64,000 nucleotides of DNA from Pseudolysinimonas yzui (GCF_014653215.1 NZ_BNAI01000002.1:1-64000); one strand, 5' to 3'. Positions 52,527 to 62,939 are shown, counted from the first letter of the stretch. The notes: generated from the sequence alone by a model not told the origin. Numbers and translations are program-made.

Positions 52527-55500
52527 CCTCGTCGCCCGGCATTCCCGGAGCTCATCGTGTCGACACGGTCTACGACGCGGTGCTGTTCGACATGGACGGG
52601 GTGGTCACTGATACCGCGGCGATCCACGCCGCCGCCTGGAAACAGCTATTCGATCAGGTCCTTCAGGACCCGCGGCTTCGTGTGAAAGATCCCGCGCACA
52701 GATTTGATCCGATCGTCGACTACCGCCGGTACGTCGACGGCCGAAGCCGCGAAGACGGCGTAACCGCCTATCTGGGTGCCCGCGGGATCACGCTGGAGCC
52801 GGGGAAGCCCGAGGACGGCCCTGACATGTGGACGGTCGCCGGCCTCGCCGCCCGCAAGAACGACCTGTTCTTGGCGGAACTGGATGCGCGCGGCCTGCGC
52901 ACCTACCCCGGGACCACGGCGCTGCTCGCCCGGCTCCGCGACGCCGGTGTGCCCGTCGGCCTGGTCACCGCAAGCCGAAACGCCCAGCAGATGCTCGCGG
53001 CCGCCGGACTCGCGGGCCTGTTCGACACCGTTGTGGACGGCCAGGCCGCGCTGGAGCACCGACTTCCCGGCAAACCCGACCCGGCGATGTTCCGGGAGGC
53101 GGCCCGACGACTTGGTGTCCGCCCGGAGCGCGCGGCCGTCGTCGAGGACGCCGTGTCTGGGATCGAGGCGGCTCGTCGGGGTGGATTCGGTCTCGTCGTC
53201 GGGATCGCCCGCCTGGGGCATCGCGAGGAGCTCGAGGCGGCCGGAGCCGACGTCGTCCTCAACGACGTGAGCGAACTCGACCTGGGAGCATCCGCCACCG
53301 ATCCGTGGGTGCTCGTGTATCACGGGTTCGACCCGGCCCACGAGGGACACCGCGAAGCGCTGACCGCCCTGGGCAACGGATACCTGGCCACGCGGGGCGC
53401 CCGCCCAGAGTTCGCCGACGACGGGACGCACTATCCCGGGACGTATCTGGCTGGGGTCTATAACCGCCTCGTCAGCACCATTCACGACCGGAGCCTCGAG
53501 GAGGAGCACCTGGTCAACCTGCCCAACTGGCTTCCGCTGGACATTCGGATCGGTGCGGGTCCGTGGTGGTCGAGCGGGCGAGTCGAGACACTCGACGAAC
53601 GACGTGAGGTGAATCTGCGGTCGGGAACCTCGACCCGATCCGCGACACTCGTGGGCCCGCACGGCAACCACCTAAACGTCGTCCAACGGTCCTTCGTCTC
53701 GATGGACGACCCGCACCTGGCGGTGCTGGAGACCACTCTCGTCGCGCGCGGATGGGGTGGCCGGGTCACCCTCCGAGCGGGCATCGACGCGGGGGTTCGC
53801 AACACCAACGTCGCCGCCTACCGTGGTTCCGATACGACCCATCTGAGCTCGCCGACGTTCACGACCATCGGCGACATCCTGCTCTGCGCGGTGGAGACCA
53901 GGCAGAGCCGGATCCGGATCGCCACTGCGGTCCACCTGAGTTTCGCCGGTGCGGACGGCGTCTGGAAGGAACCGAGCGCGAGGAGCGGGCGTCGATACAG
54001 CCGCTCGGCAGCGTTCGCACTCGCGGACGGCGAGCCGGTGACGCTCACCAAGACGGCCGCGATCTTCTCTTCCCGCGACGCCGCGATCGCGTCGCCGGAG
54101 CTGGCGGCGGTCACGCGACTTCGCGACCATGCCGGAGACACCGAGGGCGCGCTCGATCGTCACCGGGCGGCCTGGGAGCGTCTCTGGCAGCGCTTCGCCA
54201 TCACGATCGATGCCGACTCGCGAAGCCGGCTCGTGCTGAACCTTCACGTCTTCCACGTGCTTCAGGCCCTCTCGCCGCACACCGCCGAGCTGGATGCCGG
54301 GGTGCCCGCCCGCGGTCTACACGGCGAGGGCTACCGAGGGCACGTCTTCTGGGATGAGCTGTTCGTACTCCCCGTGCTCGGTCTCCGGCTGCCGAACGTG
54401 GCTCGAGCCCTGCTGGACTACCGATGGCACCGGTTGGACGCCGCCCGCGGCGCAGCGCGGGCGGCAGGGTTACGGGGGGCGCTGTTCCCCTGGCAGAGCG
54501 GCAGCGACGGCCGGGAGGAGACACCCGACACGCTGTACAACCCGCGCTCAGCCCGCTGGATGCCCGACAACTCGAGTCGCCAGCGGCACGTCGGACTTGC
54601 GGTCGCGTACAACGCCTGGCAGTACTTCCAGGTGACCGCCGACCGCGACTGGCTCGCCGACCGTGGCGCGGAACTGATCATCGAGGTCGCCCGGTACTTC
54701 GCCGCCTCCGCCGTGCACGATGCCGCGACAGATCGCTTTCATATCACGGGCGTCATGGGGCCCGACGAGTACCACGACGGCTACCCGGACGCGCCGGGGG
54801 ACGGAGTCCGCGACAACACCTACACGAACGTCATGGCCGCCTGGGTCTGCGAGCGCGCCGGTGAGACTCTCGATGAGCTGGCCGGCCACGCTCGCGACGA
54901 CGTCATCGACCGTCTGCGCATCGACCCCGACGAGATGGCCCGGTGGGCGCAGCTGAGCCGACGGCTCGCCGTCCCCATCCATTCCGACGGGATCCTCAGC
55001 CAATTCGACGGGTACGAGAGCCTCCTCGAACTCGACTGGGCCGACTACCGGCAGCGATACGGCAACATCGGTCGCCTCGACCTCATCCTCGAATCCGAGA
55101 ACGACGCCACCAATCGCTACAAGCTCGCCAAGCAGCCCGATGTCGTCATGCTCGTCTACCTGCTCGGCCGGGAGGGAGTACGACGACAGCTGGCGAGGCT
55201 CGGCTACCCGTTCTCGCACGACGATCTCGTGCGGACCGTCGACTATTACCTCGACCGCACCTCGAACGGCTCCACACTGAGCCGAGTCGTGAATGCCTCG
55301 GTGCTCGCCGGACTCGACGAATCACGGTCGTGGGCGCTCTTCCGGGAAACCCTGATCGCCGACCTCGATGACACCCAGGGCGGAACGACCCGGGAAGGCA
55401 TCCACCTCGGGGCGATGGCCGGCTCCGTCGACCTGATCGCCCGGTCGTTCGCCGGCCTGAACCTGGCCTCGCATCAGATCGACTTCACACCGCGGCTGCC

Positions 55501-55708
55501 GCCACGGCTGGCGAGAGTCCGCTTCCCCTTCGCCTATCGGGGGCACCGGATCGACGTGGACCTCGATCACCAAACCCTGCGACTGCACCTGCTTCCCAGT
55601 CCGGCCGAGCCCATCCGATTCTCCGCCGGAACGTCACAGGTGACGCTCGGCGGGGGCCAGTCCTACGAGTTCCCGCTGTCACCATCACAGCGAAGCGGCG
55701 ATCGATGA
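52523..55708 (+). CDS. Beta-phosphoglucomutase / GH65 phosphorylase fusion
   Basis: A 1061-residue two-part enzyme. Residues 1-250 are a HAD beta-phosphoglucomutase: [19 protein letters not shown] (split, nucleophile Asp23, second Asp25), [13 protein letters not shown] (about 150) and [12 protein letters not shown] (about 208). Residues about 260-1050 are a GH65 disaccharide phosphorylase (maltose/trehalose/kojibiose type) with [11 protein letters not shown] (about 610), [12 protein letters not shown] (about 655), the catalytic-acid segment [13 protein letters not shown] (Glu about 750) and [12 protein letters not shown] (about 870). The phosphorylase yields beta-glucose 1-phosphate, which the HAD part converts to glucose 6-phosphate. 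The substrate is undefined. ATG overlaps xfp by four bases. Confidence 0.92.
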   Translation: MTSSPGIPGAHRVDTVYDAVLFDMDGVVTDTAAIHAAAWKQLFDQVLQDPRLRVKDPAHRFDPIVDYRRYVDGRSREDGVTAYLGARGITLEPGKPEDGPDMWTVAGLAARKNDLFLAELDARGLRTYPGTTALLARLRDAGVPVGLVTASRNAQQMLAAAGLAGLFDTVVDGQAALEHRLPGKPDPAMFREAARRLGVRPERAAVVEDAVSGIEAARRGGFGLVVGIARLGHREELEAAGADVVLNDVSELDLGASATDPWVLVYHGFDPAHEGHREALTALGNGYLATRGARPEFADDGTHYPGTYLAGVYNRLVSTIHDRSLEEEHLVNLPNWLPLDIRIGAGPWWSSGRVETLDERREVNLRSGTSTRSATLVGPHGNHLNVVQRSFVSMDDPHLAVLETTLVARGWGGRVTLRAGIDAGVRNTNVAAYRGSDTTHLSSPTFTTIGDILLCAVETRQSRIRIATAVHLSFAGADGVWKEPSARSGRRYSRSAAFALADGEPVTLTKTAAIFSSRDAAIASPELAAVTRLRDHAGDTEGALDRHRAAWERLWQRFAITIDADSRSRLVLNLHVFHVLQALSPHTAELDAGVPARGLHGEGYRGHVFWDELFVLPVLGLRLPNVARALLDYRWHRLDAARGAARAAGLRGALFPWQSGSDGREETPDTLYNPRSARWMPDNSSRQRHVGLAVAYNAWQYFQVTADRDWLADRGAELIIEVARYFAASAVHDAATDRFHITGVMGPDEYHDGYPDAPGDGVRDNTYTNVMAAWVCERAGETLDELAGHARDDVIDRLRIDPDEMARWAQLSRRLAVPIHSDGILSQFDGYESLLELDWADYRQRYGNIGRLDLILESENDATNRYKLAKQPDVVMLVYLLGREGVRRQLARLGYPFSHDDLVRTVDYYLDRTSNGSTLSRVVNASVLAGLDESRSWALFRETLIADLDDTQGGTTREGIHLGAMAGSVDLIARSFAGLNLASHQIDFTPRLPPRLARVRFPFAYRGHRIDVDLDHQTLRLHLLPSPAEPIRFSAGTSQVTLGGGQSYEFPLSPSQRSGDR

Positions 55709-55721
55709 GAAAGGCACGTCA

Positions 55722-56771
55722 ATGAGGAAGATCCGAGTAGGCGTAAACGGTTACGGGGTCATCGGCAAGCGCGTCGCCGACGCCGTGTTCTTGCAGCCCG
55801 ACATGGAACTCGTCGGTGTCGCCGACATCGCGACCGACTGGCGTATCCAGTCTGCGGCCAACCGTCTGCCGCTCTTCGCCTCCACACCGGATGCCCAGGC
55901 GGCGATGGCGGCCGCTGGGCTGCGACCGCTGGGCACCCTCGATGAGTTGTTGGAGCGATCGGACATCATCATCGACACCACGCCCAAGCACGTGGCGGCC
56001 GGCAATCTGGAGCGCTATCGCACGGCAGGGGTCAAGGCGGTATTCCAGGGCGGCGAATCCCACGCGACCACCGGCCACTCGTTCGTCGCGCAGGCGAACT
56101 ACGAGAGCGCACTCGGCCGCGACACCACCCGGGTGGTGTCGTGCAATACGACAAGCATCGTCCGGGTGCTGGGGGCACTCGACGGGGCGGGATTGCTCCG
56201 TCGCGCGCGCGGCGTGCTCATCCGCCGCGCCACCGATCCCTGGGAATCACACCTCGGCGGCATCATGAACACGATGGTCCCGGAACCCACGATCCCCTCG
56301 CATCAGGGCCCGGACGCGCAGACCGTGCTGCCGGGCCTCGACCTGGTCACCATCGCCGCCAAGGGCGCCCACACCCAGACCCACAACCACTACTGGACGC
56401 TTCAGCTGACACGAGAGGCGTCCCGGGACGAGGTGCTGGACGCCCTTCGTGCCGCACCACGGATCGCGTTCATCCGGATGTCCGATGGACTGGTCGCGCT
56501 CAACTCCACGATCGAGCTGATGCGGGACCTCGGCCGTCCGCGCGGCGACATGTGGGAGGTGGCCGTGTGGGAGGACCTCGTCACCGTGCAGGGCGATGAG
56601 GCGTTCCTGACGTATCAGGTCTACAACGAGGCCATCGTCGTGCCGGAGACGATCGACGCGATCCGGGCGCTGACCGGCACGGCGCCGGATGCCGCGACCT
56701 CGATGAAGATCACCGACGACACCCTCGGCATGCGAAGCGACTTCCTCAGGCCCGCCGAGAGCCCGCGATGA
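55722..56771 (+). CDS. Type II (archaeal-type) glyceraldehyde-3-phosphate dehydrogenase
   Basis: A 349-residue GAPDH of the archaeal/class II type, not the common bacterial class. Rossmann motif VGVNGYGVIGKRVADAV (6-22) and IIIDTTPKHVAAGN (about 87-100) match archaeal sequences. The catalytic Cys lies in VVSCNTTSIVRVLGAL (about 138-153). FIRMSDGLVALNS and the C-terminal DTLGMRSDFL complete the family. It oxidises glyceraldehyde 3-phosphate, produced here by phosphoketolase. Class II enzymes often use NADP or NAD. It is co-transcribed: 13 bp after the GH65 fusion, four-base overlap with the EamA gene. Probably horizontally acquired. Confidence 0.9.
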   Translation: MRKIRVGVNGYGVIGKRVADAVFLQPDMELVGVADIATDWRIQSAANRLPLFASTPDAQAAMAAAGLRPLGTLDELLERSDIIIDTTPKHVAAGNLERYRTAGVKAVFQGGESHATTGHSFVAQANYESALGRDTTRVVSCNTTSIVRVLGALDGAGLLRRARGVLIRRATDPWESHLGGIMNTMVPEPTIPSHQGPDAQTVLPGLDLVTIAAKGAHTQTHNHYWTLQLTREASRDEVLDALRAAPRIAFIRMSDGLVALNSTIELMRDLGRPRGDMWEVAVWEDLVTVQGDEAFLTYQVYNEAIVVPETIDAIRALTGTAPDAATSMKITDDTLGMRSDFLRPAESPR

Positions 56772-57715
56772 GGACCACGCGGGCCCCGGCTTCTCCGGAC
56801 ATGCCCGCGTCGACAGGGAACTCATCGCCCGCCCTGCGCAACCCGAAGACGTGGCGCATACTGTGGGTGACCTTCGCCTGGGGCTCCTGCTTCGTCGCCA
56901 TCAGCATCGGACTGCAGGACGCTCCGTTGCTGTGGCTTGCCGCACTTCGAGCACTGGTCGCGGGCGCCGCGGTGCTGCTGGTCGCCACGGTGCGACGCGC
57001 GCCATACCCGCGCGGCCCCAGACCGTGGATGCTGATCGTTGCCCTGGGGCTCGTCAACGTCGCGCTGGCGTACGCGGCCATGTTCGGCGGTGTCATCGGA
57101 CTCTCGACCGGAGCCGCGTCGGTGCTGGCCAACGCCCAACCCCTGCTGATCCTCCTGCCTGCTTGGTTGTTCTTTCGCGAGACCCCCGCATGGTCGACGC
57201 TCGCGGCGATGCTCCTCGGCTTCGCCGGCCTCCTGCTGATCGCCATTCCGTCCGGGTTCGGCACCGGGGCGTGGCTGTCGCTGACATCGGCGGTCGCTAT
57301 CACAGTCGGGACCCTGATCGCCCGAGTCGTCAACGCCGATCCGTTCGTCGTGGCCGCCTGGCAGCTCATCATCGGCGGAGCCGTGCTCGCGCTGGTCGCC
57401 GCCATCATCGACGGGCCGCCGGCGATCGACTGGAGTGGGCGGTTCATCGTCGTGCTGCTGTACATGGCGCTCGTGGGAACGGCCGCGACCAACGTCGCCT
57501 GGCTCGTCGAGGTCCGCCATGCCTCACTGGGCATCCTCACCACCTGGACACTTCTGGTGCCGATCTTCGGTGTGACATTGTCGGTCGTGCTCCTGCAGGA
57601 GCGTCAGGGCGTGTTGAGCTGGGTCGGGACCGTCACGGTGATCGCGTCGATGGTCTTCCTGATCGTTGCATCGAAGCGGCGGCAGCATGTCGCCGAGCGG
57701 GAGAGTCGGCCATGA
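56768..57715 (+). CDS. EamA/DMT-family transporter
   Basis: A 315-residue transporter with ten predicted helices in two EamA repeats. First repeat: ILWVTFAWGSCFVAISIGLQ (split, about 31-50), LALGLVNVALAYAAMFGGVIGLSTGAASVL-type residues in pieces (about 93-120), with WLFFRETPAWSTLAAMLLGF (about 134-153); second repeat around 175-305. DMT transporters move small metabolites; substrate not deducible. Overlaps the GAPDH stop by four bases and the ABC1 kinase start by four. Short basic C-terminus (SKRRQHVAERESRP). Confidence 0.85.
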   Translation: MRTTRAPASPDMPASTGNSSPALRNPKTWRILWVTFAWGSCFVAISIGLQDAPLLWLAALRALVAGAAVLLVATVRRAPYPRGPRPWMLIVALGLVNVALAYAAMFGGVIGLSTGAASVLANAQPLLILLPAWLFFRETPAWSTLAAMLLGFAGLLLIAIPSGFGTGAWLSLTSAVAITVGTLIARVVNADPFVVAAWQLIIGGAVLALVAAIIDGPPAIDWSGRFIVVLLYMALVGTAATNVAWLVEVRHASLGILTTWTLLVPIFGVTLSVVLLQERQGVLSWVGTVTVIASMVFLIVASKRRQHVAERESRP

Positions 57716-59406
57716 ACCCCACCGCTGCACGCTCTCGGCAGATCCGCGCCATCCTCCGCAGGCACAGCCTCGGCTTCATCGTCGGCATCATTGGCGCCGG
57801 TTCGCTGGTGCCGTTCCATCACGGACTCCTCGGTCATCGGCGACGAGACCGGCCGTACGCCACCCCTGAGCACGTTCGACTGGTCCTGGAGGAGCTCGGA
57901 CCGGCGTTCGTCAAGCTCGGTCAGATACTCTCCACCCGCGGCGACCTCCTGCCACCCGCCTTTGTCGCCGAGCTCGCCAAGCTTCAGGACGCGGCCCCAC
58001 CTGTCGGAATCGACGAGATCCGCGACACCATCCGCTCGGAGCTGGGCGCCGAACCGGAGATGCTCTTCGAGTGGTTCGATCCCGAGCCACTCGCCTCCGC
58101 CTCCATCGGGCAGGCCCATGCCGCGACGCTTCGGGACGGGACATCGGTCGTCGTGAAGGTGCGCCGGCCCGGAGTCGTCGCGCAGGTGGAGGAAGACCTT
58201 GAGATCTTGCAGAGCCTCGCTGCCCGAGCCGCCCGGAGTTGGGACTTCGCGCGCGACTACGACCTGCCGGGGATCGCCGCGGAGTTCGCCGTCAGCCTCC
58301 GCGCAGAACTCGACTATCTGCAGGAAGGCCGGAATGCGGAGCGGATCGGAGCGAACTTCGCGGCGGACGACGGCGTCGTCATCCCGCGTATCTTCTGGGA
58401 GATGACGACGAAGAGCGTCATCACCCTCGAGCGGATGACGGGAATCAAGGTCAACGATCTCGTCGCCCTCGACGCAGCAGCGGTCGACCGGCGCCGGTTG
58501 GCCCGGAACGGGGCGAGCCTCATGCTCAAGATGATCTTCGACGATCGCTTCTTCCACGCCGACCCGCACCCCGGGAACCTGTTCATCCAGGCCGACGGCA
58601 CGATCGCCCTGATTGACTTCGGCATGGTCGGGAGCGTCGACGACGAGCGCCAGGGACAGCTGGCCGACTTCTTCATCGCGTTTACCCACGGCGACCCCGA
58701 CGCGCTGGCGAGCGCGCTCCTTGCGCTCTCCATGACCAAGGAGATCGTCGACCGGGACGGCCTGCGATTGTCTCTGGTCTCCTTCGTCGCCGGTTATCGT
58801 GACCGCGCGCTGGGTGAGATCGACTTCGGACAACTGTTCACGCAGCTGCTGACGCTGCTTCGGGAGCACCATCTTCAGCTTCCGCGGGAGATGGCGTTGC
58901 TGTTCAAGGTGTTGACGATGGCCGAGGGGATGGCGAAAGAACTCGATCCGACCTTCGAGCTGGGGCGGTTGCTCGAGCCGTACTCGCAGCACCTCATCGA
59001 AGAGCAGTTCTCGGTCCACGCGATGGCGAAGCGCTTCGCGCAGGCGTCCGCTGATCTGGGGGAGCTTCTCGTCAAACTCCCCCATGGCCTTCGCCGGATG
59101 ATCGAGGTCATGGACACGACCGGCCTGGAAGTGCACCTTCGTGCCGCGGAACTGGAACCTCTCGTGAGCCGGGTCGAACGGATCGGCAACCGCCTGGTCG
59201 CCGGCCTCGTCGCGGCCGCCCTCGTGAACGTCATCGGAGGTCTGGTCGCCACGAACCGGAAGTGGCAACCCCGGGAGGGACCGATGATCGGTGTCGGCCT
59301 CGGCATCATCGGAGCCCTCACCGGCTATATCCTCGTGTCAGCTCGGCGGCCCGTTCATGGTCGGTGGATGCGGCTCCTCAATAGACGACGAGGCCGCGGC
59401 GCCTGA
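57712..59406 (+). CDS. ABC1/UbiB-family atypical kinase
   Basis: A 564-residue ABC1 (AarF/UbiB) family protein. The KxGQ motif is FVKLGQILSTRGDLLPP (about 64-80), the A-rich loop ASASIGQAHAA (about 126-136), VVVKVRRPGV with the catalytic Lys (about 144-153), ELDYLQEGRNAERI (about 196-209), FFHADPHPGNLF with the metal Asp/Asn (about 278-289), and IDFGMVG (about 299). Two C-terminal membrane helices (about 495-545) anchor it. UbiB proteins support quinone biosynthesis or lipid extraction; actinobacteria making menaquinone may use it in quinone or lipid trafficking. Last gene of the run, overlapping the 3' end of pflA (convergent) by 29 bp. Confidence 0.88.
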   Translation: MNPTAARSRQIRAILRRHSLGFIVGIIGAGSLVPFHHGLLGHRRRDRPYATPEHVRLVLEELGPAFVKLGQILSTRGDLLPPAFVAELAKLQDAAPPVGIDEIRDTIRSELGAEPEMLFEWFDPEPLASASIGQAHAATLRDGTSVVVKVRRPGVVAQVEEDLEILQSLAARAARSWDFARDYDLPGIAAEFAVSLRAELDYLQEGRNAERIGANFAADDGVVIPRIFWEMTTKSVITLERMTGIKVNDLVALDAAAVDRRRLARNGASLMLKMIFDDRFFHADPHPGNLFIQADGTIALIDFGMVGSVDDERQGQLADFFIAFTHGDPDALASALLALSMTKEIVDRDGLRLSLVSFVAGYRDRALGEIDFGQLFTQLLTLLREHHLQLPREMALLFKVLTMAEGMAKELDPTFELGRLLEPYSQHLIEEQFSVHAMAKRFAQASADLGELLVKLPHGLRRMIEVMDTTGLEVHLRAAELEPLVSRVERIGNRLVAGLVAAALVNVIGGLVATNRKWQPREGPMIGVGLGIIGALTGYILVSARRPVHGRWMRLLNRRRGRGA

Positions 59407-60163
59407 ACTGCTCACGCACTCGCTCTTGGAGGGCGCCATCCGGTGGCCGCACGCCATGCAACGTGTACGGGAGTTTCCGCCCCACCCATTTTGACTCGCC
59501 GAGCTGATGGAACGGCAGGATCTCGACCCGTTCGACCGTGGGCCAGCGTTCCACGATGTCGGCGACGGCCTCGACGTTCTCCACCGAGTCGGTGAGCCCC
59601 GGCACGAGCACGAACCTGACCCACATCGGCGTGCCGCGAGCGCTCAGCCGGTCGCCGAAGACGATGGTCGGGGCGAGCTCGCGCGTCGTCACCTCCCGGT
59701 AGGTTCCCGGCAGGCCGGACTTGACGTCGAGCAGCACGAGGCTGGTGTGCTCGAGCAGGGCGTCCGACGCTCGGCTTCCGAGGAATCCAGACGTGTCGAG
59801 CGCGGTGTGGATGCCCGCCGCCCGGCAGCCCCGGAAGATCTCCTCGACGAATCTCGGCTGCATGAGCGGCTCGCCGCCCGAGATCGTCACCCCTCCGCCG
59901 GTCGCGGCGAAGACGGGACTGTAGCGACGGATCCGGGCGAGCACTTCTTCGACGCTCGTGGCCGTGCCATCGCGCATCTGCCAGGTATCCGGGTTCTGGC
60001 AGTACTGGCAGCGCAGCGGGCACCCGGACAGGAAGATCGTCATCCGGGTACCCGGACCGTCGACGGCGGTGACGAGTTCCCAGGAGTGGACCATTCCTGT
60101 CTCGCCCGCGCGCCGCGCCGCAAGGACCTGCGACCGGTCGGAGAACGCGGGGTTCCCAGTCAT
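59378..60163 (-). CDS. pflA: Pyruvate formate-lyase activating enzyme
   Basis: A 261-residue radical SAM enzyme that installs the glycyl radical on PflB. The iron-sulfur motif is CPLRCQYCQNPD (CX3CX2C, about 44-55), after VDGPGTRMTIFLSGC. GGGVTISGGEPLMQPRF (about 84-100) is the SAM-binding loop, and LLDVKSG plus ARGTPMWVRFVLVPGLTD follow. The ATG at 60163 lies 10 bp after the pflB stop; an upstream ATG at 60208 would overlap pflB by 35 bp and add 15 residues. Same operon as pflB. Reaction needs reduced flavodoxin or ferredoxin under anoxia. Confidence 0.92.
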   Translation of the reverse strand: MTGNPAFSDRSQVLAARRAGETGMVHSWELVTAVDGPGTRMTIFLSGCPLRCQYCQNPDTWQMRDGTATSVEEVLARIRRYSPVFAATGGGVTISGGEPLMQPRFVEEIFRGCRAAGIHTALDTSGFLGSRASDALLEHTSLVLLDVKSGLPGTYREVTTRELAPTIVFGDRLSARGTPMWVRFVLVPGLTDSVENVEAVADIVERWPTVERVEILPFHQLGESKWVGRKLPYTLHGVRPPDGALQERVREQFRRRGLVVY

Positions 60164-60173
60164 CGCCGTCACG

Positions 60174-62450
60174 TCACAGAGATTCGTGGAAGGTGCGGCT
60201 GATGACATCCCGTTGCTGCTCGGGCGTGAGGCGCACGAAATTGACGGCGTAGCCGGAAACCCGGATCGTCAGCTGCGGGTAGTTCTCGGGGTGTGCCATC
60301 GCGTCCACGAGCGTCTCGCGGGTCAGGACGTTGATGTTCAGGTGGAAGCCCTCGGCACCGATGAACGCGTCGATCAGGCCCGACAGGTTGTCGATCTGCT
60401 CCTCGCGATCGTGTCCGAGCCCGGCGGGGACGATCGTCGTGGTGAGCGAGATCCCGTCCTGGGCCTGTGCGTAGGGCAGCTTCGCGACACTGAGCGCCGA
60501 GGCGAGCATCCCATGGGTGTCACGCCCGTTCATCGGGTTCGCGCCCGGCGCGAACGGAGTACCGGCCCTGCGCCCGTCCGGAGTGTTCCCGGTGTGCGCG
60601 CCGTAGACGACGTTCGAGGTGATCGTGAGCACGGACTGGGTGTGCACGGCGCCCCGGTAGGTCGGGTATTTCCGGACCATCTCCATGAACCGTTCGACGA
60701 TCGAGACCGCGATGTCGTCCGCCCGGTCATCGTCATTGCCGTAGCTGGGGAAGTCGCCGTCGATGCGGTAGTCGACGGCGATTCCACGCTCATCCCGCAC
60801 CGGCGTCACCGTGGCGTGCTTGATGGCTGAGAGCGAGTCGGCCGCGACGCTGAGCCCCGCGATCCCGCATGCCATGGTACGCAGGATTTCGCGATCGTGG
60901 AGTGCCATCTCGAGTCGTTCATACGCGTACTTGTCGTGCATGTAGTGGATGCAGTTCAGTGCCTCCACGTACTGTCCGGCGAGCCAGTCCAGGAGGTGCA
61001 GGTAGGCCGCCCACACGATGTCGAAATTGAGCACGTCGTCCGTCATGGGCGTCGTGGCCGGGGCGACCTGGTCGCCGCTCACCTCATCGCGACCGCCGTT
61101 GATCGCGTACAGGAGCGCCTTCGCGACGTTCACCCGCGCGCCGAAGAACTGCATCTGCTTTCCCAGCCGCATGGGTGAGACGCAGCATGCGATGGCCGCG
61201 TCGTCGCCCCATGCGCCGCGAATCAGCAGGTCGGATTCGTACTGCAAGGCGGAGGTGTCGATGGAAACGCGCGCGCAGAAGCGCTTGAACCCCTCGGGCA
61301 GCGCCGGGTCCCAGAGCACGGTGAGGTTGGGCTCCGGTGCCGGACCGATGTTGTACAGCGTCTGGAGGAACCGGAATGCTGTCTTGGTCACGAGGGTGCG
61401 GCCGTCTGCTCCCGTTCCGCCGAGCGACTCGGTGACCCACGTCGGATCCCCGGAGAACAGGGCGTCGTAGTCCGGGGTGCGAAGGAATCGCACGATGCGC
61501 AACTTGATGACGAGGTCATCGATGAGTTCCTGTGCGCCCTCTTCGGTCAGCTCGCCTCCCGCCAGATCCCGCTCGAGGTAGACGTCGAGGAACGCCGCGT
61601 TCCGTCCGATCGACATCGCCGCACCGTTCTGCTCCTTGACCGCGCCGAGGTAAGCGAAGTACAACCACTGCACTGCCTCGCGAGCTGTGGCAGCAGGGCG
61701 CGAGATGTCGTAGCCGTAGGAGGCCGCCATCTGCTTCAGCTCGGCGAGCGCCCGGAGCTGTTCCGCGTTCTCCTCCCGATCTCGGATGACCTCATCGTTC
61801 GAGTACGCCTCGCCCAGCAGTGCTCGATCATTCTGCTTGTCCGCGATGAGGGCGTCGACTCCATACAGGGCGACCCGCCGGTAGTCGCCGATGATGCGTC
61901 CACGCCCGTAGGCGTCAGGCAGCCCGGTGATGAGATGGCTGTGGCGGGCACGGCGAACCGCCGGCGGATAGGCGTCGAACACCCCGTCGTTATGGGTCTT
62001 CCGATAGCGCGTGAAGATTGTCTCAAGCTGTTGGGGGACCTCGTAGCCGTACGTCGTGAGGGCCTTCGCGATCGGCCGCCAGCCCCCGAACGGCATGATT
62101 GCACGCTTCAGCGGAGCATCCGTCTGAAGGCCGACGATGAGCTCGTTCTCCTCATCGATGTAGCCGGGACGGTGCGAGGTGATGGTCGAGGGCGTCAGGC
62201 TGTCGATCGAGTGGACGCCCCGAGCCCTCTCCTCGGGGAACATGTCGCTGATCCGCTTCCAGAGCCCGCTCGTGCGACTCGTCGGACCGCGAAGGAACGA
62301 CTCGTCGCCCTCGTACGGGAGGTAATTGCGCTGGATGAAGTCACGCACGTCGATGGCGTCCCGCCACGGCCCCGGCCTGAACCTGTCCCACGCCTGGACG
62401 ATCGGGTCGTCCGCGGCGGAGAGGTTCGGCATCAAGATGGAATTCTTCAT
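60174..62450 (-). CDS. pflB: Formate C-acetyltransferase (pyruvate formate-lyase)
   Basis: A 758-residue glycyl-radical enzyme converting pyruvate and CoA to acetyl-CoA and formate. The active-site cysteine pair lies in [13 protein letters not shown] (about 417-429). The glycyl-radical motif is [12 protein letters not shown] (Gly about 731) near the C-terminus. Other family segments: [20 protein letters not shown] (split, about 17-36), [37 protein letters not shown] (in pieces, about 556-580). The length matches Pfl (about 760). An oxygen-sensitive enzyme in an actinobacterium implies anaerobic or microaerobic metabolism. A DosR-like sequence lies 49 bp upstream. Confidence 0.94.
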   Translation of the reverse strand: MKNSILMPNLSAADDPIVQAWDRFRPGPWRDAIDVRDFIQRNYLPYEGDESFLRGPTSRTSGLWKRISDMFPEERARGVHSIDSLTPSTITSHRPGYIDEENELIVGLQTDAPLKRAIMPFGGWRPIAKALTTYGYEVPQQLETIFTRYRKTHNDGVFDAYPPAVRRARHSHLITGLPDAYGRGRIIGDYRRVALYGVDALIADKQNDRALLGEAYSNDEVIRDREENAEQLRALAELKQMAASYGYDISRPAATAREAVQWLYFAYLGAVKEQNGAAMSIGRNAAFLDVYLERDLAGGELTEEGAQELIDDLVIKLRIVRFLRTPDYDALFSGDPTWVTESLGGTGADGRTLVTKTAFRFLQTLYNIGPAPEPNLTVLWDPALPEGFKRFCARVSIDTSALQYESDLLIRGAWGDDAAIACCVSPMRLGKQMQFFGARVNVAKALLYAINGGRDEVSGDQVAPATTPMTDDVLNFDIVWAAYLHLLDWLAGQYVEALNCIHYMHDKYAYERLEMALHDREILRTMACGIAGLSVAADSLSAIKHATVTPVRDERGIAVDYRIDGDFPSYGNDDDRADDIAVSIVERFMEMVRKYPTYRGAVHTQSVLTITSNVVYGAHTGNTPDGRRAGTPFAPGANPMNGRDTHGMLASALSVAKLPYAQAQDGISLTTTIVPAGLGHDREEQIDNLSGLIDAFIGAEGFHLNINVLTRETLVDAMAHPENYPQLTIRVSGYAVNFVRLTPEQQRDVISRTFHESL

Positions 62451-62939
62451 GAGCGTCTCCTTCCCGATCTACGCTACGTGGGCGGTTGTGCAGCAGGCGG
62501 GCCCAAAGTCCTATCGTCGTCGTTGCCGACGCGAACGCGTCACACCGTCAGGGGCACGAGTCTCCACCCCCTGAGCTGCCCGGTCGTGGCCGATGAGTAA
62601 CACGATCCGTCGAATCGCGTGGCTCACCGCAAGGTGTCGATCTCGACCGCCACCGCCGCAGCGATCCGGCCCTTCTTGCGACCATCGCACGATGACTCAC
62701 TCCGTCGAGAATCCGACGATCAGAACCGAGAACTGCACCACCTCAGGGGACGGCACCCGCATCGAGTGGAGTCCTGCATAGTGGTGTAATGCTCGGTGGC
62801 CTCCCGTGGTCGTTCTCGGCCACGGCTTGGGCGCCACTCGGGAAATGCGTTTGGACGCCTTTGCGGCGCAGTTCGCAGGGGGCTGCTGGATGATCTCGGT
62901 GCGGGGTCACCCGGAAGTCGTGCTGAGCCGCTCGATCTA
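62451..62939. other. 489-bp gap between pflB and a molybdopterin oxidoreductase
   Basis: No gene is seen. The pflB promoter should lie at 62451-62560, where the DosR-like sequence sits at 62499-62512. The remaining part has scattered open frames (for example at 62806-63030 on the plus strand) without motifs or ribosome-binding sites. The right end carries the 3' end of the leftward oxidoreductase gene. Confidence 0.4.
62499..62512 (-). promoter_or_regulatory. DosR/DevR-like box upstream of pflB
   Basis: On the minus strand the sequence reads AGGACTTTGGGCCC, one mismatch from the mycobacterial DosR pattern GGGACTTNNGNCCC. Its start-proximal edge is 49 bp upstream of the pflB ATG. DosR is the hypoxia regulator of actinobacteria, so control of pflB by such a factor makes sense, but a single short match can arise by chance and no DosR-like gene is in the window. 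Confidence 0.45.

Noticed and set aside
57604-59268. Long minus-strand frame opposite the ABC1 kinase
   Set aside because: Charged shadow frame with no motif; the ABC1 kinase motifs on the plus strand are unambiguous.
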